Below, piece after piece: positions 35,679 through 44,480 of a stretch of 64,000 nucleotides of DNA. The notes under the pieces were generated by a model that was not told where the DNA came from, did not search any database, and saw only the letters and a list, made by a program, of their open reading frames with translations. Both the position numbers and the translations under genes were made by a program. Numbering within the stretch: position 1 is the first letter of the stretch; the number at the start of each line of letters is the position of its first letter. Source of the stretch: Mucilaginibacter sp. SG564 (GTDB taxonomy: Bacteria; Bacteroidota; Bacteroidia; Sphingobacteriales; Sphingobacteriaceae); the NCBI RefSeq assembly GCF_013149275.1, contig NZ_JABGNA010000001.1, positions 248,001-312,000 on the forward strand, read 5' to 3'.

Positions 35679-37790
35679 ATGAAAAGAATATTTATTTGTA
35701 TACCCTACCTGTTGCTGATGCAGCATATAACCTTTGCACAGGAAGATAAAATGGCAGAAGCCACTATGGACAAAGTGAAGTTGCATGTGCAGATGCAAAA
35801 TGATGGGCGCCCAACATATGATGTGATTTATAACAACAAACAATTCATCAAAACATCGGGCCTGGGTTTTGAATTGGCCGATGATAGTACCTTTTACAAG
35901 AATTTTAAATGGCTGGGCAGTGATACCAAACAGGTAGACGAAACATGGTCGCCGGTTTTGGGTGAGGTGAGTAAGATACGTAACCACTACCAGCAACTGA
36001 CTGTACATTTACAGCATCAGGGTGGGCAACAGCGTTTGCTGGATATTGTGTTCAGGGTGTTTGCAGATGGAGTTGGTTTTAGATATGAATTTCCGCAACA
36101 GCCCAATCTCGGTTATTTTATTATTACAAACGAGCGTACCGAATTTGCACTTGCTGGCGATGATAAAGCGTTTTGGATACCGGGCGATTATGACAGCAAC
36201 GAATATCTGTACACCACATCAAAGATCAGTCAGGTGGATAACACGCAGATTGTAAAAAATGCCACTGATATTGCTGTTCGTACAGCTCCAGATGCTAAAG
36301 CGGTACAAACTCCATTGATGCTGAAGAGTGATGATGGGCTTTACATTAACATCCACGAAGCGGGATTGATGAACTATAGCGCTATGCAACTGCATGTGGA
36401 TAACGTTACTTACAAACTAACTTCGGCATTGGTGCCCGATGCGGTTGGCAACAAAGCCTATTTAAAAGCACCTGATCATACCCCCTGGCGCACTATTATT
36501 GTGAGTGATAAAGCGGCAGATATCCTTTCGTCAAAAATGATCCTCAACCTGAATGAGCCATCGCGCATTGCCAATACATCGTGGATAAAACCTATGAAAT
36601 TTGTGGGTGTATGGTGGGAAATGCAAACCGGAAAAAGTACATGGAGCTATGCCAAAAATGCCGATGATAAAGATGCGAACGGTAAACTTATCCCGAGCGG
36701 ACAGCATGGGGCAAATACGGCTAATGTAAAACGCTTTATTGATTTTGCCGCGCAGAATGGAATCCAGGGTGTATTGGTTGAGGGCTGGAATGTGGGCTGG
36801 GAGGACTGGTTTGGTAACTGGAAGGAAGATGTATTCGACTTTGTGACCCCATATCCCGATTTTGATGTGGCGGATATTCAAGCTTATGCAAAGGCAAAAG
36901 GTGTACAGATGATCATGCATAATGAAACATCGGGTTCGGCCACCAATTATGAGCGCCGCATGGATACCGCATTTGGTTTTATGAATAAGTTTGGTTACAC
37001 ATCAGTAAAAACAGGTTACGTTGGCCGGATTATTCCGCGGGGCGAGCATCATGATGGGCAATGGATGGTGCAGCACTACACCCGTGTGGCACAAAAAGCG
37101 GCCGATCATGGAGTAATGCTTGATGCTCATGAACCAATGCGACCTACAGGCGTGCAGCGTACTTATCCAAATTGGATAGCCAGCGAAGCCGGCCGGGGTA
37201 ATGAGTACAACGCCTTTAGTACCGGCAACCCACCCGAGCACGAAACCATTATGCCCTTCACACGATTAATGGGTGGCCCCATGGATTATACACCTGGTAT
37301 TTTTAAACTCAAAAATTACTCTTCTAACCCCGAAAGGCAGGTGCATACAACCCTGGCCAAGCAATTGGCACTTTATGTAACCATGTATAGTCCGTTGCAA
37401 ATGGCAGCCGACCTGCCCGAAAACTACCAGGCACATATGGATGCATTCCAGTTTATTAAAGATGTGGCGGTTGATTGGGACGATACCCGGATATTAGAAG
37501 CCGAACCTGGCGACTACATCACTATAGCCCGCAAAGCCAAGGGAACTGGTGATTGGTTTATAGGAGCCATAACTGATGAACAGGCCCGCAGTACCGCATT
37601 CCCTCTTAATTTTTTGGATAAAGGACGGAGCTATGAGTGTATCATTTATGCCGATGCTGCCAATGCCGATTGGAAAAACAAACCCGAGGCTTATCAGATA
37701 AAAAAGATAAGAGTGGATTCCAATTCAAAATTAAATATAAAACTGGCTCCGGGTGGGGGAGCGGCCATTAGTATTAAGTTGCTGAAGTAG
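35679..37790 (+). CDS. Glycoside hydrolase family 97, SusB-like inverting alpha-glucosidase type
   Basis: The 703-residue product has a signal peptide (1-20), an N-terminal beta-supersandwich, a TIM-barrel catalytic domain and a C-terminal beta domain. Acidic residues fall at E368 (VEGW), E416 (HNE), E485 (DAHE), E503 (ASE) and E509 (GRGNE). As I recall SusB, its key residues are E391, E439, E508, E526 and E532, and the spacing here is identical with a constant offset of 23. This points to the inverting, calcium-dependent alpha-glucosidase group rather than the retaining alpha-galactosidase group. It likely trims alpha-glucosides in the periplasm for the SusC/SusD pair upstream. Confidence 0.94.
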   Translation: MKRIFICIPYLLLMQHITFAQEDKMAEATMDKVKLHVQMQNDGRPTYDVIYNNKQFIKTSGLGFELADDSTFYKNFKWLGSDTKQVDETWSPVLGEVSKIRNHYQQLTVHLQHQGGQQRLLDIVFRVFADGVGFRYEFPQQPNLGYFIITNERTEFALAGDDKAFWIPGDYDSNEYLYTTSKISQVDNTQIVKNATDIAVRTAPDAKAVQTPLMLKSDDGLYINIHEAGLMNYSAMQLHVDNVTYKLTSALVPDAVGNKAYLKAPDHTPWRTIIVSDKAADILSSKMILNLNEPSRIANTSWIKPMKFVGVWWEMQTGKSTWSYAKNADDKDANGKLIPSGQHGANTANVKRFIDFAAQNGIQGVLVEGWNVGWEDWFGNWKEDVFDFVTPYPDFDVADIQAYAKAKGVQMIMHNETSGSATNYERRMDTAFGFMNKFGYTSVKTGYVGRIIPRGEHHDGQWMVQHYTRVAQKAADHGVMLDAHEPMRPTGVQRTYPNWIASEAGRGNEYNAFSTGNPPEHETIMPFTRLMGGPMDYTPGIFKLKNYSSNPERQVHTTLAKQLALYVTMYSPLQMAADLPENYQAHMDAFQFIKDVAVDWDDTRILEAEPGDYITIARKAKGTGDWFIGAITDEQARSTAFPLNFLDKGRSYECIIYADAANADWKNKPEAYQIKKIRVDSNSKLNIKLAPGGGAAISIKLLK

Positions 37791-38006
37791 ATATCTCCAT
37801 CATCACAGCCGATTATAAGACATTCGTGTTGATATCGAAGTTTAGGTCAGGAAAATCAGACAAGGTATTAAACCATGTGGAAAGTATCAAAGCTTTCCTG
37901 AAAACAAGATTTGTTAGAGGGAAAAATATAAGAATGCCATTATTTGCGGATAATTAACAACGATTTAACAAAATATTTAGTTATTTTTAGCATTGTTGAT
38001 TATGCC

Positions 38007-38588
38007 ATGGATGATATAAGTGCTTTTCCTGACCATTCTTTGTCCGAATTGTTAAAATCGGGTAGTCATGAAGCTTATAATGAAATTTACAAGCGTTATT
38101 TTGGCTTAATGTTCATTGACGCGTGCAAACGGACGGCCAGCAAGGAAGATGCGCAGGACATAGTCCAGGAAACGTTTATTAATCTTTGGAACAGGCGGGA
38201 ATATCTTGATCCGGAGAAAAGTATCGCCGGTTATCTCTACGCGGCCATGCGCAACAAAGTTATCGACTGGTTTACCCATCAGGAAGTAAACTCCAAACAC
38301 ATTAATTCCTTCAAGGCATTTTATGAAACAGGCACTTGTATTACGGATCATGCTATTCGTGAAAAACAGCTGGCCTCTATCATCGAACGTGAAATTGATG
38401 CCTTACCTCCACGAATGAGAGAGATATTTATTTTAAGTCGCAGGGCAAATCTCAGCCATAAACAAATCGCCCAACAGCTTGATCTGTCTGAGCTTACTGT
38501 TAAAACCCAGGTAAAGCATGCACTTAAAATTCTACGTATCAGGCTTGGGCTGGTGGTATTTATTGCTATGCTTATAGGCGTTAAATAA
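38007..38588 (+). CDS. ECF RNA polymerase sigma factor, FecI-like, without adjacent FecR
   Basis: I start this at ATG 38007 (MDDISAFPDHSL), 193 residues; the frame is open upstream to a TTG at 37944, but homologues begin near this Met. Region 2 (YNEIYKRYFGLMF, QDIVQETFINLWNRRE) and region 4 (LSHKQIAQQLDLSELTVKTQV) are intact, with a hydrophobic tail. No fecR follows on this strand. The next genes are convergent, and their far end carries an fecR (49430-50545) that has no sigma factor gene of its own. Pairing of the two is inference. It shares length and motifs with the FecI at 61114-61695. Confidence 0.92.
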   Translation: MDDISAFPDHSLSELLKSGSHEAYNEIYKRYFGLMFIDACKRTASKEDAQDIVQETFINLWNRREYLDPEKSIAGYLYAAMRNKVIDWFTHQEVNSKHINSFKAFYETGTCITDHAIREKQLASIIEREIDALPPRMREIFILSRRANLSHKQIAQQLDLSELTVKTQVKHALKILRIRLGLVVFIAMLIGVK

Positions 38589-38615
38589 TAGCGTTTTCTA
38601 TATCCTGAAAATATC

Positions 38616-38649
38616 TGAAAAAAGAATAGCGCTGTTTGCACAGCGCTAT
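38616..38649 (-). terminator. Terminator of the M16/TlpA/SusC operon
   Basis: ATAGCGCTGT (38626-38635) pairs perfectly with ACAGCGCTAT (38640-38649) around a 4-nt loop. On the minus strand a T-rich run follows (38625-38616). It lies between the convergent sigma factor and M16 peptidase genes and may serve both. Confidence 0.9.
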
Positions 38650-38680
38650 CGGGTTAAAGTAGAAGGGGACAAAAAAGCTT

Positions 38681-41476
38681 TTATTCTGCGGTTTTTTCCG
38701 GTAGTAACTGAAATGTGATCATGTTAGTGCCTGATAGAAATACCTGTGCGGCTTGTTTTAATGATGCTGCATCTATTTTTTGCAGGAGTTTATCTGTATC
38801 GAGTGCCTGGAGCACATCTTCATTGTTTTCATATTGGTTGAGGAGGTAATTCAGCCAGAAACCATTGTCCTTTAAAGCCAGTTCCACATTTTTTTCATAC
38901 TGGGCTTTAAATTTTTGTACATCTTCTGCATCCGGACCTTTCTCCTTTAGAATATTCATTTCCTGCTCAACCATGTTTACCAGGTGGTCGGCATTTTGCG
39001 GGGCGCAGCCAAAGGCTACCGTAAGGGCAAAGCGGTTATGCGGATATTTGTTATAGCTGGTTTGTACCTGCGGGCTGTACACCTCGCCTTCGGCTTCACG
39101 CAGCTGTTGCAACACTTTGATCTGCAATACATCTCCTAAAGCTTTTAACTGCAGGTTGGCCAGTGGGCTATACGTATAATCACCGCTGAATACCAGTTGT
39201 ACAGTAGCCTTATTCTCGGTGCCTTTGTATACCTTTTTTACAATAAACCCGGTAGGGATATGAATGCCAAGATCACGGGGTTTGATATGCTGATGCGTAG
39301 CTGGCAACGAACCTAAATAAAGCTCCAATAGTGGTATAATGCTCTCTGGTTTAAAGTTGCCAACAAAAACAAACGTAAATCCGGAGGCATCGGCAAAACG
39401 CTCCTTATAAATATCATAGGCGCGCAGCAAGGTGATTTTACCAATACGGTCTGCGGTTGGTGGAGCCGAGCGGTAATTATAATTGCCTAATACATAACTA
39501 ACGGTATCTGCAAATACATTTGCCGGACTGGCATAGCGATTAGTTAAACCGGCAATGGCATTATTAATAGTGTTTTTAAACATCAGTGTATCCTTACGGG
39601 GGGCGGTAAACTGTAGGTAAGTTAATTGCAGAGCGGCTTCCAGATCCTGAGGCGCAGCACCTGCCCTGATGGTTGATGCGCGACCTATAATGTTAGCTGA
39701 TGATGAAGCTACTTTGCCAGTAAAAAGATTATTAAGCTGTATCATGCTAAAGTCACCCAAACCCATCCTGTTCATGATGCCGCCCGCATTTGATGCCACA
39801 TCATAGTCGGTATATTCATATAGTGATGTGCCACCGGGTGCAAATGCTCCATAAATGATCTGATCATTTTTGAAATCGGTAGGTTTCAGGATTACGTTTA
39901 CGCCGTTGCTGAGGGTTAATTTGGTAATATTGAGCTGCGTAATATTTTGTTTGCTAATTACTTTACCAGCTTTGGGTTTCACAGAAAGCAATGGCTTTGT
40001 TATCTCATCTTCTTTAAAAGGTTGAAGATTTTCTTTGCTTACTTTAGTTATCCAGCTTTGCACGGTAGCAGAATCGGGTAGGGAGGCCCTGTCTTTTTCT
40101 GGGGCTGATACCAGTACATCCACGTCTTTTGATGCTAAATACGCATTCATCAGCGTATTGATATCATCCAGTGCAATGGCATTGATATGGTCTTTGGTGA
40201 ATTGATATTCCCAAGCAATACCTGGTGAGGCTTCGCTATTTAAAAATAAACGCTGATATTCCTTTACATAGCTGGTTGAAGGAGTTTTGCCTTGTTCATT
40301 TACGCTGTTTTGAAGACCACGCAGATAGCTTTGTTTAACACGGTCAAATTCGGTTTTTGTAAAGCCATAACGCTTAATTCTTTCCATAACCCGCCAGGTT
40401 TGTGCAAAGCTTTGCTCCAACCTGCCATCTTTAGCTGATACGCTAAAGCTCAGCATGTCCACATTTTTTAATACCCCGCCAATGCCCGCGCTCATACCGG
40501 TAAAGGCAGGGTTGCTTTCGCGGCTTAACTCCGCCAGTCTGCGGTTACTCAGCAATTGGTTGAACAGGTTTTGTTTGATCGAGATGATATAATCTTGCTC
40601 GGTTTTTAGTTCCGGGGCCTGGTGTTTCATCATGATCTCCAGATCGGTTGTAGTTGCTTCCTTATCAGTAACGATCATGAACTGGCTTTTGCCGGTTAAG
40701 GGGACATCATATTGCGTACGCGCCCTTTCATTCTGAGGATTTTTAAGATCGGCAAATTTTTCTTTAACCAGCTTTTCGGCTTCGTTTAGATCTACATCAC
40801 CTACAATGATCAGTGCCTGCAGGTCGGGACGGTACCAGTCATGATGAAAGCGTTTGATCACCTCAGGTTTAAATTTGGTTAATACCGCGTCGGTACCTAT
40901 GGGTAGCCTGTCGGCATAGCGGGCATGGTTCAGCAACATGGGCAAGTATTGTCTCGACATACGGTCCTTAGCACCTTTACCCAACCTTTCTTCTTCCAAT
41001 ACAACGCCTCGTTCTTTTTCAATTTCGGTAGGATCTAAAGTAGCCTCCTGCGCCCAGTCGCGCATTATGCGCATACCGTTACCAAACATGGCAGGATCAT
41101 CGGTAGGGATGGGCAACTGGTAAACTGTTTCGTCAAAACTGGTATAGGCATTCAGATCAGCGCCAAAACGAACGCCGGCTTTTTGCAGGTAATCAACCAG
41201 ATCATTTTTCGGAAAGTTTTTGGTGCCGTTAAAGTTCATGTGCTCCATAAAATGAGCTAAACCCTGCTGATCGTCGTCTTCGAGCACTGAACCTACTTTA
41301 TTAACGAGGTATAATTCTACGCGTTTTTTGGGTTGCTCATTATGACGAATATAATAAGTAAAGCCATTGGCTAGCTTGCCAGTGCGCACAGCCGGATCTA
41401 AGGGAATGGATTGCGCCCAGGTTGCGTATCCGGTAAAGCTGAGAGCGGTGATTAGTATCAGTTTTTTAATATCCAT
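38681..41476 (-). CDS. M16 family (pitrilysin/insulinase) zinc metallopeptidase
   Basis: The 931-residue product has a signal peptide (to about residue 21, TWAQ) and two M16 halves. The first half has the inverted zinc motif H75FMEH79 and the downstream acidic helix ERGVVLEEERLGKG near 155-170 that supplies the third ligand. The second half (about 510-930) lacks the motif, as usual. The enzyme is expected in the periplasm, where it cleaves peptides. It is the last gene of a SusC/SusD locus with two thioredoxin-like proteins, suggesting that peptides or small proteins are the imported substrate. It starts 13 nt after the preceding gene. Confidence 0.94.
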   Translation of the reverse strand: MDIKKLILITALSFTGYATWAQSIPLDPAVRTGKLANGFTYYIRHNEQPKKRVELYLVNKVGSVLEDDDQQGLAHFMEHMNFNGTKNFPKNDLVDYLQKAGVRFGADLNAYTSFDETVYQLPIPTDDPAMFGNGMRIMRDWAQEATLDPTEIEKERGVVLEEERLGKGAKDRMSRQYLPMLLNHARYADRLPIGTDAVLTKFKPEVIKRFHHDWYRPDLQALIIVGDVDLNEAEKLVKEKFADLKNPQNERARTQYDVPLTGKSQFMIVTDKEATTTDLEIMMKHQAPELKTEQDYIISIKQNLFNQLLSNRRLAELSRESNPAFTGMSAGIGGVLKNVDMLSFSVSAKDGRLEQSFAQTWRVMERIKRYGFTKTEFDRVKQSYLRGLQNSVNEQGKTPSTSYVKEYQRLFLNSEASPGIAWEYQFTKDHINAIALDDINTLMNAYLASKDVDVLVSAPEKDRASLPDSATVQSWITKVSKENLQPFKEDEITKPLLSVKPKAGKVISKQNITQLNITKLTLSNGVNVILKPTDFKNDQIIYGAFAPGGTSLYEYTDYDVASNAGGIMNRMGLGDFSMIQLNNLFTGKVASSSANIIGRASTIRAGAAPQDLEAALQLTYLQFTAPRKDTLMFKNTINNAIAGLTNRYASPANVFADTVSYVLGNYNYRSAPPTADRIGKITLLRAYDIYKERFADASGFTFVFVGNFKPESIIPLLELYLGSLPATHQHIKPRDLGIHIPTGFIVKKVYKGTENKATVQLVFSGDYTYSPLANLQLKALGDVLQIKVLQQLREAEGEVYSPQVQTSYNKYPHNRFALTVAFGCAPQNADHLVNMVEQEMNILKEKGPDAEDVQKFKAQYEKNVELALKDNGFWLNYLLNQYENNEDVLQALDTDKLLQKIDAASLKQAAQVFLSGTNMITFQLLPEKTAE

Positions 41477-41489
41477 GGGGAGGAGGCGT

Positions 41490-42674
41490 TTAATTATTTA
41501 GTATTTTGCTGAGTTGCTTTTCGAGGTCTCCATCACGAAGACTACGGGCGATGATCTTACCATCCGGGGCTATCAGGAAGTTTTGCGGAATACCACTTAC
41601 ACCATATAAGGTTACCACGCTATTGGTTTCATGATCAAGGTCGGCAACATGTGCCCACGCGGTTAAGTGGTCATGGTTGATGGCGTTATGCCAGGCTTTC
41701 TCGCGTTGCCGTGTATCCAGCGAAACGCTCAATATCTCAAACCCTTTTTTGTGGTATGTATTGTACGCTGCCACTAAATGCGGATTGTCGGCACGGCAGG
41801 GGCTGCACCAGCTTGCCCACAGATCAAGCAATACGTATTTGCCTTTAAAGTCAGATAGTTTTACGGCATGACCGGCCGTGTCCAGCAGGGTAAAGTCTGT
41901 AGCCAGGCTACCGATAGCGCCCTTGGTATTAAAGGTAATGGCATCTGTTATCCTTTTGTTAAACTGCTGCCCATCCTCACTTGCTTTAATATTTGAGGGC
42001 AGCATATCAAAATAAGGTTTCAATTTCTGGCCATCAATACTATGACCGGTGCCAGCTAACTTCTGAAGTGCGAAAAATGCCACCGGAGATTTGGGGTGTT
42101 GCTTGATAAAGCCACCGTATATTTTATCCATAAAGCCCTGCTCAAAAGCATACTGCTTGGCGTAGACATTGTTGGCGGTAATGGTATCTTTTTGTTTCAG
42201 TAATTCATAAGCTTTAGTTTTAAGTGCCTGGTTTTTATCCTCGTAAGGTTTAGCTGTTGCGGTTAATGTTTTATAGTCATTATACCCGGCAGGGCCGCTT
42301 ATGGTGATATCATGAAACTTTTTAGTGTGTGTTACCATTGATGTTCCCGGTGATAGGAACAACAAGGCTATGCCATCAGGCTGTATTTGCTTTGTTGTTC
42401 TCATATTGTAGGTCATGAGCACGGTTGGCTGTCCCACTTCTAAATAACCTTTCAGGCGGTAAGCATGGTTGGTTACTTCGGCGCTGTCGATAATCTGTTT
42501 AAAGCCTTGTGAATGCACAATGTATACCATTGGTACATCAATGCTGTCCAGTTTTCCCTTGATCTCAAAGTTGGTTTTGTTTTGGGCCAGGCCCAAAAAA
42601 GGGGCCGCCATAAGCAGCACTCCAAGTAGTTTTTCATGATAGTTTTTGATTACGGAGCGATCAATAGGTAACAT
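41490..42674 (-). CDS. TlpA-like thioredoxin-fold protein with DUF4369 N-terminus (copy 2)
   Basis: The 394-residue secreted protein (signal peptide to about residue 31, GLAQ) has an N-terminal DUF4369-like beta domain (about 35-130), a helical linker and a TlpA/ResA-type thioredoxin domain (about 255-394). The redox motif is C290SPC293 in WASWCSPCR; a cis-proline region GIPQNFLI follows. It should reduce disulfides in the periplasm. The start codon overlaps the previous stop (TAATG), so translation is coupled. It is a paralogue of the 43207-44385 product, with its cysteines at the same residue numbers. Confidence 0.91.
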   Translation of the reverse strand: MLPIDRSVIKNYHEKLLGVLLMAAPFLGLAQNKTNFEIKGKLDSIDVPMVYIVHSQGFKQIIDSAEVTNHAYRLKGYLEVGQPTVLMTYNMRTTKQIQPDGIALLFLSPGTSMVTHTKKFHDITISGPAGYNDYKTLTATAKPYEDKNQALKTKAYELLKQKDTITANNVYAKQYAFEQGFMDKIYGGFIKQHPKSPVAFFALQKLAGTGHSIDGQKLKPYFDMLPSNIKASEDGQQFNKRITDAITFNTKGAIGSLATDFTLLDTAGHAVKLSDFKGKYVLLDLWASWCSPCRADNPHLVAAYNTYHKKGFEILSVSLDTRQREKAWHNAINHDHLTAWAHVADLDHETNSVVTLYGVSGIPQNFLIAPDGKIIARSLRDGDLEKQLSKILNN

Positions 42675-43204
42675 TAATTGCTTTTTTGTTTATCATATAC
42701 CAGTTTACCGGTTAGCTCCGATTCGCCGAATTTGAGTTTATAATCAATGGTAAAAGTTTGCAGATCGGGCGAGATGGTATAGGTTTTAACGCTTGGCGGC
42801 ATCAGTCCTTTTGGGTTATCCAGAGTAGCCGTAACGGTATGGTCGTTTATCCATTGAATAGATAATTCGCTCCTGGATATAGTAGGAATCTCATTGATGA
42901 CCGCATTGCTGTTTAGTTGAGAAGGTTTTCCATCAAACCGGATGATAGCCTTAGTACTTTCGGTTGAATCACCACTCTTGATCGTGAGCTCGTTGGCTGT
43001 TTGATCAATAGTAAGTACCTGTACTTTTTTAGCGCTCGCGGCGGTTAAGCGACCAAAGTCGCTTTTATTTTCGTTTAAATGCCACATACCTGCAAAATTT
43101 GCTTTTTTGGTTTGCCCTGAAGCGCTATAATTTATCAGGGAAAGGCAAGCCATTAATATTAAAGCTGTTAGACCTTTGTGTTTTATGATGATTTTCATTG
43201 TCAT
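42674..43204 (-). CDS. Small secreted lipocalin-like protein of unknown function
   Basis: The 176-residue product has a signal peptide (to about residue 30, SASGQ) and a beta-rich domain with GMWHLNENKSDFGRL near the start and YTISPDLQTFTIDYKLKFG near the end. The GxW motif and size suggest a lipocalin-like barrel, but no family is certain. It is wedged between two TlpA-like genes, with a 2-nt gap upstream and a 1-nt overlap downstream. That tight packing implies a shared function, perhaps binding the substrate in the periplasm. Confidence 0.82.
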   Translation of the reverse strand: MTMKIIIKHKGLTALILMACLSLINYSASGQTKKANFAGMWHLNENKSDFGRLTAASAKKVQVLTIDQTANELTIKSGDSTESTKAIIRFDGKPSQLNSNAVINEIPTISRSELSIQWINDHTVTATLDNPKGLMPPSVKTYTISPDLQTFTIDYKLKFGESELTGKLVYDKQKSN

Positions 43205-43206
43205 TA

Positions 43207-44385
43207 TTATTTTAAGATGGAAGCTAATTTGGTATGCAGATCTTCGCCGCGCAGGTTGGTAGCAATAACAACGCCGTTAGGGTCGATCAGGAAGTTTTGC
43301 GGAATAGAACCCACGCCGTACAATTGTGCAGCCTGGTTTTTCCATCCTTTGAGGTCAGATATCTGTGTCCATGGCAGGGCATCACTTGCGATAGCCTTGA
43401 GCCAGCTGGCTTTGGCCGATTCTGAATCAAGAGAAACACCTAATACAGTAAAGCCTTTGTCTTTGTACTTATTGTAAGCCTTCAAAACGTTCGGATTTTC
43501 CTGCCGGCATGGTAAGCACCAACTGGCCCAAAAATCAACCAGTACGTATTTTCCTTTAAATGATGACAGGCTAACTGGCTTATCATGAATGTCATTCTCG
43601 GTAAACTCAGGTGCTTTACTACCTACAGGTATCTTGCCCGTTTCTACTTTTTGTTTAGCCAGGGCCGCTTTCATCATCGAGTCGCGCGTTACAGGTATGT
43701 GGGCAATGGCCAAACCTAACTTGTCGGTTTTAACGTGGTTGGGCAACTGTTGTATCAGGGTGTCCTGAGCCGCGCCGCCTACATAGCCAGATAACAACAG
43801 CGCATAAGTAGTAAAGGGGCTTACCCGGTTATTCGGGTTGTTTCTAACAAATGTGTACATGTCAATTAACCCCTTAGACCCTAATAAGCGGGATCTTTTT
43901 AATACATCGGCCTGCAGCGTTTCGTTGGTTTTGTATTCCTCACTGGCTGCTATCCGTTTGAGTTCTTCTTTTTCCTTTACAACACCATTGCTTATTTCAA
44001 TTACCTGATTTTGAGCCGCAGCAGCCGAGCCGGAAAGAGTGAACTTTTTAAGTGTGCCATCTGAAACTATATTCAGTTCGCCTTTGTCCAGATAAAGGGT
44101 AAGGTCTTTGGTTGGATCTGTTTTAATTGCAGTGCTAATAGTTACCGCTACGGCTTCATCAACGGTGAGCTGCCCTTTAAACTGATACCCGTTGTTTTTT
44201 ACCTCGGTACTATCTATGTGTTTTCTTAATGTTCCGGGTAAAAGTTCTGTCAAATACAATTTAGTGGGTGCAGGGGAGAGGTTTTGTAGTTTGCCATTAA
44301 TAATGAATGGCTGGGTTTGTGCTATGCCTTGTAAATTGGCTATGCACAAGCCTGTGGTAAACAGAGCGATGATCTTTGCTTTCAT
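43207..44385 (-). CDS. TlpA-like thioredoxin-fold protein with DUF4369 N-terminus (copy 1)
   Basis: The 392-residue product has a signal peptide (to about residue 23, IAQT), a DUF4369-like domain (about 25-125), a helical linker and a C-terminal redoxin domain with C290LPC293 (WASWCLPCR) and GSIPQNFLI. It is a periplasmic thiol-disulfide protein. It lies 95 nt after susD and just before the small lipocalin-like gene. The CxxC dipeptide differs from its paralogue (LP against SP), which often tunes redox potential. Reduction of disulfides in imported peptides, to help the M16 peptidase, is a reasonable inference. Confidence 0.91.
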   Translation of the reverse strand: MKAKIIALFTTGLCIANLQGIAQTQPFIINGKLQNLSPAPTKLYLTELLPGTLRKHIDSTEVKNNGYQFKGQLTVDEAVAVTISTAIKTDPTKDLTLYLDKGELNIVSDGTLKKFTLSGSAAAAQNQVIEISNGVVKEKEELKRIAASEEYKTNETLQADVLKRSRLLGSKGLIDMYTFVRNNPNNRVSPFTTYALLLSGYVGGAAQDTLIQQLPNHVKTDKLGLAIAHIPVTRDSMMKAALAKQKVETGKIPVGSKAPEFTENDIHDKPVSLSSFKGKYVLVDFWASWCLPCRQENPNVLKAYNKYKDKGFTVLGVSLDSESAKASWLKAIASDALPWTQISDLKGWKNQAAQLYGVGSIPQNFLIDPNGVVIATNLRGEDLHTKLASILK

Positions 44386-44480
44386 GATGAATTTTGTTAT
44401 TAAAAAAATAAGAAGGATCGATAAACCCAGCAGGGCCGGGTTGGGCCCTGCTGAAGTGTTATTTCAATAGAGGTGTATTT

